DNA from: Sphingomicrobium clamense
GTDB lineage: Bacteria; Pseudomonadota; Alphaproteobacteria; Sphingomonadales; Sphingomonadaceae
Direction: 5' to 3'
Length of the DNA: 64,000 nucleotides
Assembly (NCBI RefSeq): GCF_019264355.1
Contig: NZ_JAHVAH010000001.1
Coordinates: 1,162,001 to 1,226,000 of the forward strand
Shown piece by piece: positions 57,009-64,000 of this stretch. The notes under the pieces were generated by a model. The model ran no database searches. It was not told the origin of the DNA and saw only the letters and a list, made by a program, of their open reading frames with translations. Every line of letters begins with the position of its first letter. Position 1 is the first letter of the stretch. Made by a program: the position numbers and the translations under genes.

Positions 57009-57820
57009 TGGTTTCCCACTCGGGTCTCATCACCGTCATGCAGCGCGCCGTGCACAAGGCCGCGCCGCGCCTGCGCCGTGACTTCGGCGAAGTCGAACAG
57101 TTGCAGGTCTCCAAGAAGGGGCCGGCGGACTTCGTATCGATGGCCGACAAGCGTGCCGAGCGCACGATCGTCGAAGAGCTGCAGCACGCGCGCCCCGACT
57201 GGGGCCTGCTGCTCGAGGAAGGTGGCGAGGTCGAGGGTAATCCCGACAAGCCGCGCTGGGTTGTCGATCCGCTCGACGGTACTTCCAACTTCCTCCACGG
57301 CCTGCCGCACTTTGCCATCTCGATCGCGGTCGAGGACAAGAAGCCCAACGGCGAGCCCGAGATCACCCACGCGATGGTCTACCAGCCGCTGACCGACGAG
57401 ACCTTCTGGGCCGAAAAGGGTCGCGGGGCCTGGCTCCACGATCGCCGCCTGCGCGTGTCCTCGCGCCGCTATCTCGACGAAAGCCTGATCGGCACCGGCA
57501 TGCCGCACATGGGGCGCGGCAATAGCGGCGAGTGGACCAAACTATACAACGCCATCGCCCCCGAAGTGTCGGGCATCCGCCGCATGGGCGCGGCCAGCCT
57601 CGACTTCGCCTATGTCGCCGCAGGTCGTCTTGACGGTTTCTGGGAAGACGATCTCGACTGGTGGGACGTCGCGGCCGGCCTGTTGCTGGTGAAGGAAGCC
57701 GGCGGCTTCATCACCGACTATCGCGGCCAGGACCGCATGGCCGCCCGTCGACAATATCTGGCGGCTAATGGAGAACTCCATAGCAAGCTGCACAAGCTGG
57801 TGGCACGCTCCCTTCGTTAG
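57008..57820 (+). CDS. suhB: Inositol monophosphatase family protein SuhB
   Basis: A 270-residue Mg-dependent phosphatase. Motifs are VVDPLDGTSNFLHGLPHF (metal ligands) and DDLDWWDVAAGLLLVKEAGG. SuhB also acts in rRNA transcription in E. coli. It begins in a TAATG junction with the DUF302 gene. Confidence 0.94.
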   Translation: MVSHSGLITVMQRAVHKAAPRLRRDFGEVEQLQVSKKGPADFVSMADKRAERTIVEELQHARPDWGLLLEEGGEVEGNPDKPRWVVDPLDGTSNFLHGLPHFAISIAVEDKKPNGEPEITHAMVYQPLTDETFWAEKGRGAWLHDRRLRVSSRRYLDESLIGTGMPHMGRGNSGEWTKLYNAIAPEVSGIRRMGAASLDFAYVAAGRLDGFWEDDLDWWDVAAGLLLVKEAGGFITDYRGQDRMAARRQYLAANGELHSKLHKLVARSLR

Positions 57821-57835
57821 TTCGAAGGGGGGCGC

Positions 57836-59113
57836 ATGAAGCAGTTTTTCGCAGTCACGTTGGCGCTGGGCGCGTGCGCGCCTGCTTTACCGCCCGCAGA
57901 GCCCGCCAGCATCGCGCCCACCGCCGACGAGCGCTGGCGCAGCCTGCCCGATTGGTCGACCGTCGACCGATTGAGGGCATCGGCAGACATCGACGCCATG
58001 CGTGCGCTCGTGTCGGCCAATCCCAACAGCGCCATCGCCCAGCGCCGCCTGCTAGTCGCAGCATTCCAGGCCGGCGACGCCGACGTCGCGCGCGACGCGC
58101 TGGCGCAGATGTCCGCGATGGAATTGCTGCTCCAGCCCGCTTCCAACGAACAGCTTTCGAAGCTCGTGGACACCGCTCAAGAAACGTCGCGCGAGGTCGA
58201 GCCCCTGCGCGCCGCCGTGACCAACAGCGTGGCGCTGTTCTCCATCCCCGCCGACATCCGCCTGTCCGAGGCGATCGCGCATGACCCTGCAACAGGGCGC
58301 TGGTTAACCGGCTCGGTCGTCGACCGCACGCTTCACGTCAGCAGCGACGGTAGCAATTGGCAGCGCGTGCCCACCCGCACGCTCGGCAGCGTCATGGGCA
58401 TTCTCGTCGACGAAGAGCGCCGCACCCTCTGGATTTCGTGCGGGCGGATCGAACAGACGCGAAGCCCGCAGACAGGGTTCGTCGGCCTCGTCGCGCTTGA
58501 TCTCGACACACTCGAAGAGAAACGCCGTATCACCGCCCCACGCGAGGTCGAAGCGCTCGGCGACCTGGCGCTTGCGCCTGACGGCGCGGTGCTGGCGAGC
58601 AGCCCGACGAGCGGCGAAGTCTGGCGGCTGGGGCCGGGCAGGGGGCAGCTCGCGCCGCTGATCGCCAAGGGCCATCTCTCAAGCCCGCAAGGCATCGTCG
58701 TCCACCCGTCGGGCCGTTTCGCCTACGTCGCCGACTGGGCCTACGGCATCGCGATGGTCGACATCGACAGCCGCTCGCTCAAGCGCCTGTCGGGCCCCGC
58801 AAATCTCGCGCTCGACGGCACCGACACGATGTTCTGGCACGACGGCGACCTCATCGCCGTCCAGAACGGCCTCGCTCCCAAGCGGATCGTGCGTCTCTCG
58901 CTCGACGAGGACGGCACCACCGTCACCGGCGCGACCCTACTCGAACGCGCAGTGCCCGAATGGGGCGAACCCACCACCGGACAAATCGTCGGCAATGCCC
59001 TCGTCTACGCCTCCGATCCGCAGTGGGAACGCTACGGCGAGGAAGGCGCGATCGAGGGCGAGGAGACGCTGCGCCCCAGCGTCGTGCGGCGAATGGTGCT
59101 GGGCGCGCAATAA
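57836..59113 (+). CDS. Beta-propeller/SMP-30-like exported protein
   Basis: A 425-residue protein with a short N-terminal signal (FFAVTLALGACAPALPP; Cys14 could be a lipobox cysteine), a helical domain to about residue 115 and a C-terminal propeller of NHL/SMP-30 type, e.g. LSSPQGIVVHPSGRFAYVADW. Function is unknown. It follows suhB by 15 bp. Confidence 0.7.
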   Translation: MKQFFAVTLALGACAPALPPAEPASIAPTADERWRSLPDWSTVDRLRASADIDAMRALVSANPNSAIAQRRLLVAAFQAGDADVARDALAQMSAMELLLQPASNEQLSKLVDTAQETSREVEPLRAAVTNSVALFSIPADIRLSEAIAHDPATGRWLTGSVVDRTLHVSSDGSNWQRVPTRTLGSVMGILVDEERRTLWISCGRIEQTRSPQTGFVGLVALDLDTLEEKRRITAPREVEALGDLALAPDGAVLASSPTSGEVWRLGPGRGQLAPLIAKGHLSSPQGIVVHPSGRFAYVADWAYGIAMVDIDSRSLKRLSGPANLALDGTDTMFWHDGDLIAVQNGLAPKRIVRLSLDEDGTTVTGATLLERAVPEWGEPTTGQIVGNALVYASDPQWERYGEEGAIEGEETLRPSVVRRMVLGAQ

Positions 59114-59204
59114 AAGCGCCGATTTTGCGCCTCTAGGCGGTTGCCCCTCACGTCTTGCTGTCCTAAAGCCGCGCCAAGCCTGACCACTAGCTCCGGAGCA
59201 TCCC

Positions 59205-59582
59205 TTGGCAGACGTCGCCGCCGGATATCTACCGATCCTCATTTTCCTGGCCATCGCGCTGGTGCTGTCGACTGCATTCGTCGGCCTGCCGATGATCGTT
59301 TCGCGTCTCACCGGCGCGCACCAGCCGGACGCCGAAAAACTCAGCGAATATGAGTGCGGTTTCCCCGCCTTCGAGGACACGCGCGACCAGTTCGACGTGC
59401 GTTTCTATCTCGTCGCGATCCTGTTCATCATCTTCGACCTCGAAGCGGCCTTCCTCTTCCCGTGGGCGGTCACCGTCGTCGGGTTGGGCTGGGCGGCGTG
59501 GATCGCAATGATGATCTTCCTCGTCGAGCTGACTCTCGGCCTTGTCTATGCGTGGCAAAAGGGAGCGCTCGAATGGGAGTAG
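59205..59582 (+). CDS. nuoA: NADH-quinone oxidoreductase subunit A
   Basis: A 125-residue membrane subunit with three transmembrane helices. Marks: [29 protein letters not shown]. Start is TTG at 59205 with CGGAG about six bases upstream. A weak TTGCCC-17-TAAAGC promoter lies at 59141-59169. First gene of nuoABCDE-F here. Confidence 0.95.
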   Translation: MADVAAGYLPILIFLAIALVLSTAFVGLPMIVSRLTGAHQPDAEKLSEYECGFPAFEDTRDQFDVRFYLVAILFIIFDLEAAFLFPWAVTVVGLGWAAWIAMMIFLVELTLGLVYAWQKGALEWE

Positions 59583-60154
59583 TACTCGACCCCGCAGCGA
59601 ACCCGCATCCGACCGAGGAAGAGCTGGCGCGCGCCGCCGGTCTCGTGCCCGGCGGCCCCGACATGCAGAAGTTCGAGGAGATGCGCAAAGAGCTCGACGA
59701 GAAGGGTTTCCTGGTCACCACGACCGAGGACCTGTTCAAGTGGGCGCGCACCGGCTCGCTATGGTGGATGACCTTCGGCCTTGCCTGCTGCGCGGTCGAG
59801 ATGATCCACGTCAACATGCCGCGCTACGACCTCGAACGCTTCGGCGTCGCACCCCGCGCGAGCCCGCGCCAGTCCGACGTCATGATCGTCGCCGGCACGC
59901 TCTGCAACAAGATGGCCCCCGCGCTGCGCAAGGTCTACGACCAGATGAGCGAACCGCGCTACGTCATCTCGATGGGCAGCTGCGCCAATGGCGGCGGCTA
60001 TTATCACTATAGCTACAGCGTCGTTCGCGGCTGCGACCGTATCGTGCCGGTCGACATCTACGTGCCCGGCTGCCCGCCGACTGCGGAAGCCTTGCTCTAC
60101 GGCATCATGCAGCTGCAGCGGAAAATCCGCCGTGAGGGGACGATCGAGCGATGA
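59573..60154 (+). CDS. nuoB: NADH-quinone oxidoreductase subunit B
   Basis: A 193-residue subunit that carries cluster N2. The cysteine motifs are [24 protein letters not shown] and [12 protein letters not shown]. The ATG lies 10 bp inside nuoA. Confidence 0.97.
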   Translation: MGVVLDPAANPHPTEEELARAAGLVPGGPDMQKFEEMRKELDEKGFLVTTTEDLFKWARTGSLWWMTFGLACCAVEMIHVNMPRYDLERFGVAPRASPRQSDVMIVAGTLCNKMAPALRKVYDQMSEPRYVISMGSCANGGGYYHYSYSVVRGCDRIVPVDIYVPGCPPTAEALLYGIMQLQRKIRREGTIER

Positions 60155-61023
60155 GCAGTCCTGCCCCGAAGATCGCGGAGCGCGACGGCTTCGCGGACGA
60201 CTATGCCAAGGCGATCGGCAGCGCGCTGGTCGACACCAAGGATCATGTCGGCGAGCTGACCTTCACCGTCACGCGCGACGGGCTGGTCGAGGCGGCCAAA
60301 ACGCTGCGCGACACGTTCGGCTACCAGCAACTGATGGAAATTGCCGGCGCCGACTATCCCGATCGCGCCGAACGGTTCGAAGTCAATTACCACTTCCTTT
60401 CGGTTACGCATAACCATCGCGTGCGGCTGAAGGTGCTGACCGACGAGGCGACGTCGGTGCCCTCGCTGACGGGCCTGTGGCCGGTCGCGGGCTGGCTCGA
60501 ACGCGAAGTGTTCGACCTTTACGGCGTCGATTTTTCGGGCAATCCCGACCTTCGCCGCATTCTCACCGACTATGGCTTCGAGGGCCATCCGCTGCGCAAG
60601 GACTTCCCGATGACGGGCCATGTCGAGCTGCGCTATTCGGAGAGCGAGAAGCGCGTCGTCTACGAGCCGGTCAAGCTGCCGCAGGACTTCCGCACCTTCG
60701 ATTTCCTGATGCCGTGGGAAGGCGCCGAATATCGCCTGCCGGGCGACGAGAAGGCCGAAGGCGAGGCGCCGGGCGCGCCGACCCCGGCCAAGGCCCCGAC
60801 CGGCGAAAAGGTCGAGCCCAAGGCACCGCCGCCTGCGCCCAAGACCACCGACGAGCCCAGCGACACGGGCGCGGGCGAGCCGACCGACGAGAAAGCCAAG
60901 GAAGAAGCGCGCGATCCGGTCGCCGACAAGGCCGATCATGCCGGCGGCGAAGACACTGACGTGCCGTCGCCCGAAACGCGCGAAGATGCGCCCGTCGATC
61001 CGCGCAAAGGTGACAGCGAATGA
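60151..61023 (+). CDS. nuoC: NADH-quinone oxidoreductase subunit C with long acidic tail
   Basis: A 290-residue subunit. The NuoC domain ends near residue 200 ([18 protein letters not shown]; earlier [20 protein letters not shown]). Residues about 200-290 form a low-complexity Pro/Ala/Glu/Asp/Lys-rich tail not found in typical NuoC of E. coli-like bacteria. The ATG overlaps nuoB (ATGA). Confidence 0.93.
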   Translation: MSSPAPKIAERDGFADDYAKAIGSALVDTKDHVGELTFTVTRDGLVEAAKTLRDTFGYQQLMEIAGADYPDRAERFEVNYHFLSVTHNHRVRLKVLTDEATSVPSLTGLWPVAGWLEREVFDLYGVDFSGNPDLRRILTDYGFEGHPLRKDFPMTGHVELRYSESEKRVVYEPVKLPQDFRTFDFLMPWEGAEYRLPGDEKAEGEAPGAPTPAKAPTGEKVEPKAPPPAPKTTDEPSDTGAGEPTDEKAKEEARDPVADKADHAGGEDTDVPSPETREDAPVDPRKGDSE

Positions 61024-62303
61024 CGACCAAGGTGGAAATCCAGACCTTCCCGGACGAGCGCGCCAAGGCGTTCGACGAGCTTCGCAAGGTCGATCACGAG
61101 GTCGTCCTTGACCAGCCGCATACCGCGGGCGACGAGACAATCTCCAACTACACGATCAACTTTGGCCCGCAGCATCCTGCTGCGCACGGTGTGCTGCGCC
61201 TGATCATGGAGCTGGACGGCGAAATCGTCGAGCGCGTCGATCCGCATGTCGGCCTGCTCCATCGCGGCACCGAGAAGCTGATCGAGTACAAGACCTACGC
61301 GCAGGCGCTGCCTTACTTCGATCGCCTCGATTACTGTTCGCCCATGTGCATGGAGCATAGCTACGTGCTCGCGGTCGAAAAATTGCTCGGGCTCGAAGTC
61401 CCGCTGCGCGCGCAATATATCCGCGTGCTGATGGCGGAATTGACCCGCATCTCCAACCACATGCTCAACCTCGGCAGCCACGTCATGGACGTGGGCGCGA
61501 TGACGCCCAACCTGTGGCTGTTCGAAGTGCGCGAAGACACGATGAACTTCTACGAGAAGGTGTCGGGCGCGCGCATGCATGCCAACTATTTCCGCGTCGG
61601 CGGCGTCCACCAGGACATCCCCGAGAGCGTGCTCGCCGAAATGGGCGAGTGGCTGGACACGCGCATGCACCTGTTCGAGGACGCGATGAGCCTCGTCGTC
61701 GACAACCGCATCTTCAAGCAGCGCAACGTCGATATCGGCGTCGTTAGCAAGGAAGATGCGCTGGCATGGGGCTTCTCGGGCCCGATGATCCGCGCCTCGG
61801 GCATCGCCTGGGATTTGCGCAAGTCGCAGCCCTACGAAGTCTATGACCGCATGGACTTCGACATTCCGGTGGGGACGAAGGGCGACTGCTACGACCGCTT
61901 CATGGTCCGCGTCGAGGAAGTGCGCCAGTCGATGCGCATCATGAAACAGTGCCTCGCCGAAATGCCCAAGGGGCCGATCGGCAGCCTCGACCGCAAGGTC
62001 TTCCCGCCCAACCGCGGCGAGATGAAGCAGTCGATGGAAGCACTGATCCACCACTTCAAGCTCTACACCGAGGGCTATCATGTGCCCGCGGGCGAGGTGT
62101 ATGTCGCGACCGAAAGCCCCAAGGGCGAATTCGGCGTCTATCTCGTCGCCGACGGCACCAACAAACCCTATCGCTGCAAGATCCGTCCCACGGCGTTTTC
62201 GCACCTGCAGGCGATGGATTTCATGATGAAGGGCCACATGCTGGCCGACACGACGGCGGTGCTTTCCGCGATCGACGTCGTCTTTGGGGAGTGTGACCGC
62301 TAA
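61020..62303 (+). CDS. nuoD: NADH-quinone oxidoreductase subunit D
   Basis: A 427-residue 49-kDa-type subunit with the quinone-binding region. Marks: [36 protein letters not shown] and [19 protein letters not shown]. Starts in an ATGA overlap with nuoC and ends in a TAATG junction with nuoE. Confidence 0.97.
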   Translation: MTTKVEIQTFPDERAKAFDELRKVDHEVVLDQPHTAGDETISNYTINFGPQHPAAHGVLRLIMELDGEIVERVDPHVGLLHRGTEKLIEYKTYAQALPYFDRLDYCSPMCMEHSYVLAVEKLLGLEVPLRAQYIRVLMAELTRISNHMLNLGSHVMDVGAMTPNLWLFEVREDTMNFYEKVSGARMHANYFRVGGVHQDIPESVLAEMGEWLDTRMHLFEDAMSLVVDNRIFKQRNVDIGVVSKEDALAWGFSGPMIRASGIAWDLRKSQPYEVYDRMDFDIPVGTKGDCYDRFMVRVEEVRQSMRIMKQCLAEMPKGPIGSLDRKVFPPNRGEMKQSMEALIHHFKLYTEGYHVPAGEVYVATESPKGEFGVYLVADGTNKPYRCKIRPTAFSHLQAMDFMMKGHMLADTTAVLSAIDVVFGECDR

Positions 62304-62968
62304 TGGCCGGCCGTCATTTTGCCGCTGATACGCCCGAACTGCGCGCGCAGTGGTCGGACTTTGCCTGGGACGATGTCGCAGCTCCCGAGGCGAAGCGTAT
62401 CCTCGCCAAATATCCCGAGGGTCGCCAGGCGTCGGCGTGCCTGCCTTTCCTCGATCTCGCCCAGCGGCAGGTCGGGCGGATGACCGAAACGCAGGGCTGG
62501 CTGCCGATCCCGGTGATCGAGTTCGTCGCCGCCCAGCTCGACATGCCCGTCGTGCGCGTGATGGAAGTCGCGAGCTTCTACACGATGTACAATCTTGTGC
62601 CGGTCGGGAAATATCACGTCCAGGTGTGCGGCACGACGCCGTGCATGCTGCGCGGCTCGGACGATGTCATGAAGGCCTGCAAGGCGAAGGGCATGGTCAA
62701 GGGTCACACGACCGAGGACGGCCTCTTCACCCTGACCGAGGTCGAGTGCATGGGCGCCTGCGCCAACGCGCCGATGGTCCAGATCAACGATGACAATTAC
62801 GAGGATCTCACCGAAGAGCGCACGCTCCAGATCCTCGACGCGCTCGCCGAAGGCAAGGAGCCGCCGGTCGGCCCGCAGACCGGTCGCCAGGCCAGCTGCC
62901 CCGAAGGCGGCCCGACCAGCCTCAAGAAAATGGCCGAGCGCAATTACGACTATCGGGGACAGTGGTGA
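62303..62968 (+). CDS. nuoE: NADH-quinone oxidoreductase subunit E
   Basis: A 221-residue 24-kDa-type subunit with a [2Fe-2S] cluster: CGTTPCMLRGSDDV and TLTEVECMGACANAPMVQ. The C-terminal tail from about residue 180 is Pro/Gly-rich. The next gene overlaps its stop. Confidence 0.96.
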   Translation: MAGRHFAADTPELRAQWSDFAWDDVAAPEAKRILAKYPEGRQASACLPFLDLAQRQVGRMTETQGWLPIPVIEFVAAQLDMPVVRVMEVASFYTMYNLVPVGKYHVQVCGTTPCMLRGSDDVMKACKAKGMVKGHTTEDGLFTLTEVECMGACANAPMVQINDDNYEDLTEERTLQILDALAEGKEPPVGPQTGRQASCPEGGPTSLKKMAERNYDYRGQW

Positions 62969-63189
62969 CCGAGAGCCGCCGGAAGGATTTTGCGCGCGAG
63001 CATCCGATCCTCAACGGATTGGTGTGGGGCGTGCTGTTCTTCCTCGTCATGAATTTCCTGCGCCCGCTGGTTGGCCGTCCTGTCGAAGGTGACGCGCAAT
63101 TGGCGCTCGGCGTCGGTGCGATCGTGGGCGGGTTCGTCTACGGCGTCGTCATGATGCTGCTGTCGAAACCTAAGGACGGAGACGCCTGA
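62962..63189 (+). CDS. Small membrane protein within the nuo operon
   Basis: A 75-residue protein: charged N-terminus ([13 protein letters not shown]), helix [14 protein letters not shown], loop [11 protein letters not shown], helix [20 protein letters not shown]. No known domain was recognised. It overlaps nuoE by 7 bp (GTG at 62962, or GTG at 62965) and touches the next gene (TGATG). Confidence 0.7.
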   Translation: MVTESRRKDFAREHPILNGLVWGVLFFLVMNFLRPLVGRPVEGDAQLALGVGAIVGGFVYGVVMMLLSKPKDGDA

Positions 63190-63335
63190 TGCACACGGTT
63201 ATCAAGGTCATCGTCGCCATTCTCGCGATTGTCATCGCCTGGAATATCTTCAAGAGCCTGCTGGGCCTCCTGCTCGGCGTGGCGCTTGCCGCCGGCCTCT
63301 ATGTCGGCGCGACCAAATTGCTGGAGAAGAAGTAA
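63189..63335 (+). CDS. Very small hydrophobic protein between nuoE and nuoF
   Basis: A 48-residue protein read directly from sequence: [18 protein letters not shown], then [19 protein letters not shown] and a basic end KLLEKK. Two hydrophobic segments, no motif. Its ATG shares a base with the upstream stop, and its TAA shares one with nuoF ATG, so it is translationally linked. Function unknown. Confidence 0.65.
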   Translation: MHTVIKVIVAILAIVIAWNIFKSLLGLLLGVALAAGLYVGATKLLEKK

Positions 63336-64000
63336 TGGGCAGCACCACGCCCCTTGCCGACAAGGACCGCATCTTCACCAACGTCTACGGCTTCCAGGGC
63401 GCGGACCTGAAGTCGGCGCAGGCGCGCGGCGACTGGGACAAGACTGCCGACCTGATGAAGCTCGGCCAGGACACCATCATCGAGATGGTCAAGGATAGCG
63501 GCCTGCGCGGTCGCGGCGGCGCGGGCTTCCCGACCGGCATGAAGTGGGGCTTCATGCCCAAGGAACCGACGCCCGGCCGTCCCAACTTCCTCGTCATCAA
63601 CGCCGACGAATCCGAACCCGGGTCCTGCAAGGACCGCGAGATCATTCGCCACGACCCGCAAAAGCTGGTCGAGGGCGCTTTGCTCTCCGCCTTCGCGATG
63701 CGCGCGCGTGCGGCCTACATCTACATCCGCGGCGAATTCATCCGCGAGGCGCAGGTGCTCGAAGACGCCGTCGCCGAAGCATACGCCGCCGGCCTGCTCG
63801 GCAAGAATGCCGCGGGCTCGGGCTACGACTTCGACCTGTTTGTTCACCGCGGGGCAGGGGCCTATATTTGCGGCGAAGAGACCGCGATGCTCGAAAGCCT
63901 CGAGGGCAAGAAGGGGCAACCGCGCCTCAAGCCTCCTTTCCCGGCGGGCGCAGGTCTCTACGGCTGCCCCACCACCGTCAACAACGTGGAATCGATCGCG
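63335..64000 (+). CDS. nuoF: NADH-quinone oxidoreductase subunit F, 3' end off the window
   Basis: The first 222 residues of the 51-kDa-type subunit that binds FMN and NADH. Marks: [28 protein letters not shown] and [18 protein letters not shown]. The C-terminal Fe-S region lies beyond the window. Confidence 0.95.
   Translation, partial: MGSTTPLADKDRIFTNVYGFQGADLKSAQARGDWDKTADLMKLGQDTIIEMVKDSGLRGRGGAGFPTGMKWGFMPKEPTPGRPNFLVINADESEPGSCKDREIIRHDPQKLVEGALLSAFAMRARAAYIYIRGEFIREAQVLEDAVAEAYAAGLLGKNAAGSGYDFDLFVHRGAGAYICGEETAMLESLEGKKGQPRLKPPFPAGAGLYGCPTTVNNVESIA

Overview
The window looks like a chromosomal housekeeping segment of a high-GC alphaproteobacterium, most likely a sphingomonad (Sphingomonas/Sphingomicrobium-like). 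This rests on several observations: C4-type 5-aminolevulinate synthase (hemA) next to murI, a TIM44-like protein divergent from secB and linked to mltA, rpiB-glyA-nrdR in one operon, fau-6S RNA-zapA followed by tkt-gap-pgk, and a nuo operon with an acidic NuoC tail. No insertion sequence, prophage, CRISPR array or plasmid gene was seen. Genes are tightly packed on both strands, and ATGA, GTGA and TGATG junctions are common.

Layout. 1-4.1 kb: a partial family-5 uracil-DNA glycosylase fused to a GNAT domain, the agmatine-to-putrescine pair aguA-aguB, rpsD, and a chorismate mutase. 4.1-6.2 kb: a divergent Fe(II)/2-oxoglutarate dioxygenase and a P-loop sulfotransferase-like protein. 6.2-9.1 kb: rpiB-glyA-nrdR-trmJ. 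9.1-16.4 kb: two membrane proteins, hemA, murI, plsY, dprA and topA. 16.4-21.9 kb: ubiE-ubiB-coaBC-dut-moeB-like on the minus strand and mutM on the plus strand. 22-24.2 kb: rpsT and dnaA. 24.2-28.2 kb: a DUF4136 lipoprotein, trpS, murJ and secB. 28.4-32.5 kb: timA-like, mltA, smr and a GGDEF/EAL protein. 32.5-39.3 kb: dapE, a GST, a GT-C membrane protein and the engB-yidC-yidD-rnpA-rpmH cluster. 39.3-42.7 kb: two interrupted genes (a homocysteine methyltransferase and comM), tRNA-Leu and an SGNH hydrolase. 42.8-46.7 kb: an AI-2E family transporter, tRNA-Asp, a beta-propeller protein, fau, 6S RNA and zapA. 46.9-53.9 kb: tkt-gap-pgk, fda and thiE (central carbon metabolism). 54-59.1 kb: an L,D-transpeptidase, an M23 peptidase, efp, a DUF302 lipoprotein, suhB and a second propeller. 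59.2-64 kb: nuoA-B-C-D-E, two tiny membrane-protein genes, then nuoF, which runs off the window.

Most unusual points: (i) nine of ten convergent protein-gene pairs share exactly 4 bp, a YTAR tetramer that holds both stop codons; (ii) dprA keeps its conserved N-terminus but has no ATG/GTG/TTG start there, and comM, also a transformation gene, carries an in-frame TAA; (iii) rpmH lies wholly inside an open rnpA reading frame, recalling Thermus; (iv) a UDG-GNAT fusion; (v) a dioxygenase/sulfotransferase-like pair of unknown product; (vi) two small membrane-protein genes inside the nuo operon. I found no clear new defence or mobile system.
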